Source of the DNA: Lathyrus oleraceus
Lineage: Eukaryota; Streptophyta; Magnoliopsida; Fabales; Fabaceae
DNA: 64,000 nucleotides
NCBI RefSeq assembly: GCF_024323335.1
Contig: NC_066579.1
Location: 53,402,771-53,466,770 of the forward strand
Reading direction: 5' to 3'
Shown: in pieces, positions 58,679-64,000 of the stretch
Position numbering within the stretch: the first letter of the stretch is position 1
Layout of the letters: each line of letters starts with the position of its first letter
Program-made: the position numbers and the translations under genes
The notes under the pieces: model-generated
What the model saw: only the letters and a program-made list of their open reading frames with translations
The model's database searches: none
What the model was told of the DNA's origin: nothing

Positions 58679-58682
<4 letters not shown>
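56781..58682. other. AT-rich intergenic DNA, no gene seen
   Basis: Very AT-rich, with short direct repetitions of AATTTATAATTTT type at 57840-57990. The stretch near 58230-58340 (TTGGTTCCCCTAATTTATTT and following) resembles dispersed noncoding repeats common in legumes, from memory. No element ends or ORFs are supported. Confidence 0.5.
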
Positions 58683-58734
<52 letters not shown>

Positions 58735-58820
58735 TACACACACATACACATATATACACACACACACGCGCATGCACACACACAGACACACACACGCACA
58801 CACAAACATACACACACACA
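58683..58820. repeat. (CT)n and (CA)n microsatellite
   Basis: CT run 58683-58717 followed by interrupted CA/TA-CA repeats to 58820. The open frame across it is an artefact. Confidence 0.95.
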
Positions 58821-58856
58821 TGTAAGAACATGTTTGGTTCTACATCTACATACATT

Positions 58857-60777
<1,921 letters not shown>

Positions 60778-60779
60778 AT

Positions 60780-60791
60780 TGGTATTAGAGC
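60780..60791 (+). promoter_or_regulatory. PBS of SIRE-like element (initiator tRNA-Met)
   Basis: TGGTATTAGAGC, 11 of 12 bases of the usual TGGTATCAGAGC, two bases after the LTR end CTTCA. Confidence 0.75.
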
Positions 60792-60799
60792 ATCAAATT

Positions 60800-62191
60800 T
60801 GTTATTGACTAGATTATGTCAAACAGTTAAGTGTGTTAGAAAAAGATCCATTTTTTGAAACACATTAAGGCAATGCAAGAAACAATGATAAAAATACCAT
60901 TAATCTGCCACATGTACACATCTTGCAGATGCTAATGATGTTGAAATGGAAAACAAGATAAATGAACAACAAAGAAATACAACTAGAATCATCTTGGATT
61001 TAAGACTGTCTCCTTGAGTGATATTTCTTACAAATGAGTATGAAAGGATTGCAAGTGGAAGCTCTTCTAAGTCTTCATTTGAATATTTGAGAATGACTCA
61101 TAAAAGAGATGAACAAGTACAACAAACCAAGGTACTGATCTTGTTTCAAGTTTGAGACCTTTAAAATAGGATTGGTGAAACTTTTTAGTACATGATGCTC
61201 AAAATTTCAAACTAATGTTTAGATTTGAAAGTCTTAGACAAAGGTCACTACAACAAACCAAGTGAAGAAGTTCATCAATAGCTGGCCAATGAAGCAAATA
61301 GCTATGATGATTACTCTCAATCTGTTCACAATTCTGAACTACAGAGATGGCTAGTTCTCTAGGTAATCATGAGATCAAGAAAGAAGAATATGGATCTCAA
61401 AAGAAGTTTGTTTCTATAAAGAAGCATCAACCTTACACACAGGAAGTCATGTCATTACAAATGGAGGGTTCCTAAGTCAACAAAGAAAATACATAGAAGG
61501 AAATCATCTAGGTCAAGAAAAAAGATCTAATGGATATATAGGGAAACTATAGAGAAGATTGTGCTTAAAGTAAAACCAACATGATGTTGATGATAAACAC
61601 TGAAGAAGAAGAAGAAGAAGCACAAATGCAGTTGTATCTGAACCAGGATCATAATCTCCATCAGAAACAATATCTGACTCAAACAAGATATCTTGGGGAG
61701 AAAGGTTGGAACATCAATCCTGGAACCTGATGCATGGAGCTCTCAACATTCAAGAGAATAATGCATCTACTCCAATATTTGGAACTTAAGCATCATGGCT
61801 CTGAAGGTTATGAAGGAAATTCAGAGAATAAGACAAGTGGTATAGGAACTATTAGTAATTATTTCCTCACTTTGCCTCTGATATATTTGTCTTATTTTAT
61901 ACTAAGAAAACTTGAACAAATTTTATTCTAAGTCACAAAATGTATCATGTTAGAATACTCTGATTGCGCAAAGGCTACAAAGCACCTAGCACTGAGACAA
62001 TAATTGTTGTGGAATTAATTCATGTTAAGTTTGATGATAGGCTTGGCTCTGAAAAGTCAAAGCTAGTTGAAAAGTTTGCATATTTGAGGATAGCTCATCA
62101 GACTCTGATGGAAAACAATCTAAAGAAAAAGACTCTGAAAAATGTTGAATGCAAAAGTATTCAAAATCTGATGCTGACATTATTCCAGTAA
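60800..62191 (+). pseudogene. SIRE-like gag-pol relics
   Basis: 60990-61130 has gag-like phrases (SSSKSSFEYLRMTHKR). 61734-61931 has LQYLELKHHGSEGYEGN and ENKTSGIGTISN, which match the pattern just after the protease motif in SIRE-type polyproteins. 61990-62110 has IHVKFDDRLGSEKSKLVEKF, resembling the integrase-RT linker. Frames change and stops are frequent. No RT motif is visible. Confidence 0.45.
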
Positions 62192-63087
62192 CACTAAAGA
62201 TACTTGAACAAAGCTAGAATGTTATATAAGCCATAATCCCTTTGAGAATTCATGTTATCTGGACTCTAGGTTTAAACAAGAACAAAAATATGGGAATGAG
62301 GGATGAAAGCAATCAGTATTTGGATGCAACACTCATATCCTCATATCCTCCATACTAGAAGGCTATCAAGTTAATAAGAGTAACATTCATTTTCCCTTGA
62401 TAACTCTTTTTCTTTGTGTTTATGTAAGAATCATATTTTGCATTCGAAATTCTAACCATACTAAGATAAACATCATTTCATCAAAAACAATGTTCAAAAG
62501 GATATTCACCAATACAGACCTTCAATGGACTGGTATCTTATCTAAAACCCCTTGCTGATTATAAGATTCTTTTAATTTAGAAGAAATTAAAGGAAATTTT
62601 GTGTCTTGAATAAATGATGAAATCTCAGAATATTTAGAATCAAAATGATTAAATTTTTTTATAAGTTATTTTCCTTTTAACCAGTAAACTCTCTTAGTGA
62701 GAAGGTTGTCATGGTTAGAAGATTCTAAGTCAAAACCCTTTTCGGAATCTTCTTTCTTTTGATCTCTGGAAATATTTGCTTATTCTCAAGTACTTTTGTT
62801 ATGGATAAGGTATGTGACAAGTTGTCTCACTATCTTCTAAGCTGTAAAAAAACGCTTGAAGTACCTCTAGGTAATTATTATTTCATTGGTTAAAATGAAG
62901 TCATGCTTTGGTTCCCCCTTCTTTATTAATTAATTAGAATAGCAGTGATTATCTCTACTCGGACGTTTTATGTTGATTCAAGTATTCTCAATTTTATTGG
63001 TTTCCGTTATGTTCCCTCTCGTTTCTCTCTGATAATTCATTCTTTTCAAAACTCTTACTTTTCCTTTCCTCCACCTTTATGTAAACC
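62192..63087. other. Unassigned interior of SIRE-like element
   Basis: No motif or long frame is recognised in these 0.9 kb, and RT/RNase H is not detectable. It is probably decayed or deleted element interior, but it could also be host sequence. Confidence 0.4.
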
Positions 63088-63960
63088 ATGTCTTGTTTTT
63101 GTATTCTAATCATCTCACTCCTTCTTTTCTTTTCACTCTCATCTTATCTTTGCACCTATCTTTTTAAATGGCTTCCTTCAAAACCTTCAGAGGATGAAAC
63201 CCACCTTGTTACTATCCTAAAACAAGTTGTTAACTTTGAAGAGCTAAAAGCTTTGGGTTCCAACATTCAAAATCTTGTTGGTTCTTAACTTTGGGGAAAC
63301 TACTTTGAAATTATTCTTGGTCCAGTCTTTCCCAGTCTTGTTAAAAGCTTTTGGGTTAATTCTTAAATTCATTTTAATAATGAAAATGTTGAGGAAATCT
63401 GATATGTTGTCTTAAACACTTCTATTACCATCACTCATTCACTTATTGGTGATATCATTAAGTGCAAAGAAGATGGTATCGATATTGAGTAGTACATAAC
63501 CAACCTCACCTTTCACAAAGACATTCTCTCCATCACTAAAAGTTCTAGAAACCTTTTTGAAGCTTCTGATCAAACTCATGCGGAAAATTTATGGTATTAG
63601 CTGATTATTACAAACTTTTTACCAATGAATCCAAACTCGCCCTTCTTGTCTATGGATGAAAATCACATTATCTATTTCCTTATTTCAAGGGTAAAAGTTA
63701 ACCTACCTCTTACTATCTTCAACTATCTGAAAGATAAAATCTTGACCTCTCGTGAGGGTGAGTTTTCCTTCATTCATTTTGGGAGAGTTCTCTCTGAACT
63801 ATTTGTTCAAAAATGGATAGTTAAGGAAGTACATATGGCGGGTCAAACTGAAGCACTTGAGACCTCCTGGGGAAAAAATCTTGTAGGTGTTACGGTAATG
63901 GAGATTAGAGGAAGAAGAAGCATGACCCTTAGGAAAAAATTCTTTATATGCTTTTCTGTC
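63088..63960 (+). pseudogene. Env-like / putative plant transposon protein region
   Basis: 63088-63288 opens with a hydrophobic start (MSCFCILIISLLLFFSLSS), then PSEDETHLVTILKQVVNFEE. After stops the same frame region goes on as FPSLVKSFWVN, DQTHAENLWY, MDENHIIYFLISRVKVNLPL and FNYLKDKILTSREGEF. This pattern resembles the putative plant transposon protein or envelope-like region found 3' of pol in legume SIRE/Maximus and Tat elements. It carries at least four stops and no start fits the whole, so it is a relic. Confidence 0.45.
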
Positions 63961-64000
63961 CATATGTTTGTCTATTGTTTCTCCTTATATTCCCTCCAAC

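Overview
This is plant nuclear DNA, almost certainly from a large-genome legume. A tribe Fabeae source (pea, vetch or Lathyrus type) is my best guess. The reasons are a giant Ogre-type (Ty3/gypsy, Tat lineage) retrotransposon with LTRs over 6 kb, an extra ORF upstream of gag and an intron before RT, Athila/Cyclops-like and SIRE/Maximus-like elements, and long (TA)n, (GA)n and (TCTA)n microsatellites. The species call is inference. No bacterial-type genes, CRISPR arrays, rRNA or tRNA genes were seen.

Layout. 1-33043 is a tandem of two minus-strand Ogre-type elements that share one LTR: partial LTR (1-1884), complete internal region (1885-14823), shared LTR (14824-21071), deleted internal region (21072-26174), diverged LTR (26175-33043). 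Element 1 keeps full-length ORF1, gag-pro and RT/RNaseH/aRNH/integrase frames, with a 246-nt intron whose removal fuses pro to pol in frame. Element 2 lacks everything from RNase H back to the 5' leader. The segments 1-6730 and 19188-25921 differ by only a few bases. 33316-40397 is a complete minus-strand Athila-like element (LTRs 1453/1454 bp, TSD CTATC, tRNA-Asp PBS) that codes only for gag-protease, with two in-frame stops. 40403-41996 is a decayed plus-strand Tat/Ogre-like LTR. 42024-44623 is a decayed Ty1/copia element (170-bp LTRs). 44737-44877 is a relic resembling the OB-fold of RPA1/DUF223 proteins.

45908-46776 (minus) holds the one intact-looking host gene, a two-exon gene resembling Arabidopsis At3g17950. 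47867-49980 is a broken plant-mobile-domain (MAIN-like) gene bordered by palindromic GAGATGCATCTC repeats. 52186-56770 contains fragments of an unidentified gene split by a copia element (52560-56451, TSD ATCAG) with unusual TA...TA LTR ends. 58857 to the window end is a decayed plus-strand SIRE/Maximus-like element: LTR, iMet PBS, pol traces and an env-like region.

The most unusual signals are RNA-structure-like. The Ogre 3' UTR carries about 25 mini-hairpins with a constant six-base loop and covarying stems. The same UTR repeats a sequence complementary to the element's own primer-binding site. The LTR end next to the PBS carries four modules of paired stems with compensatory changes between copies. 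None of these was tested computationally here.
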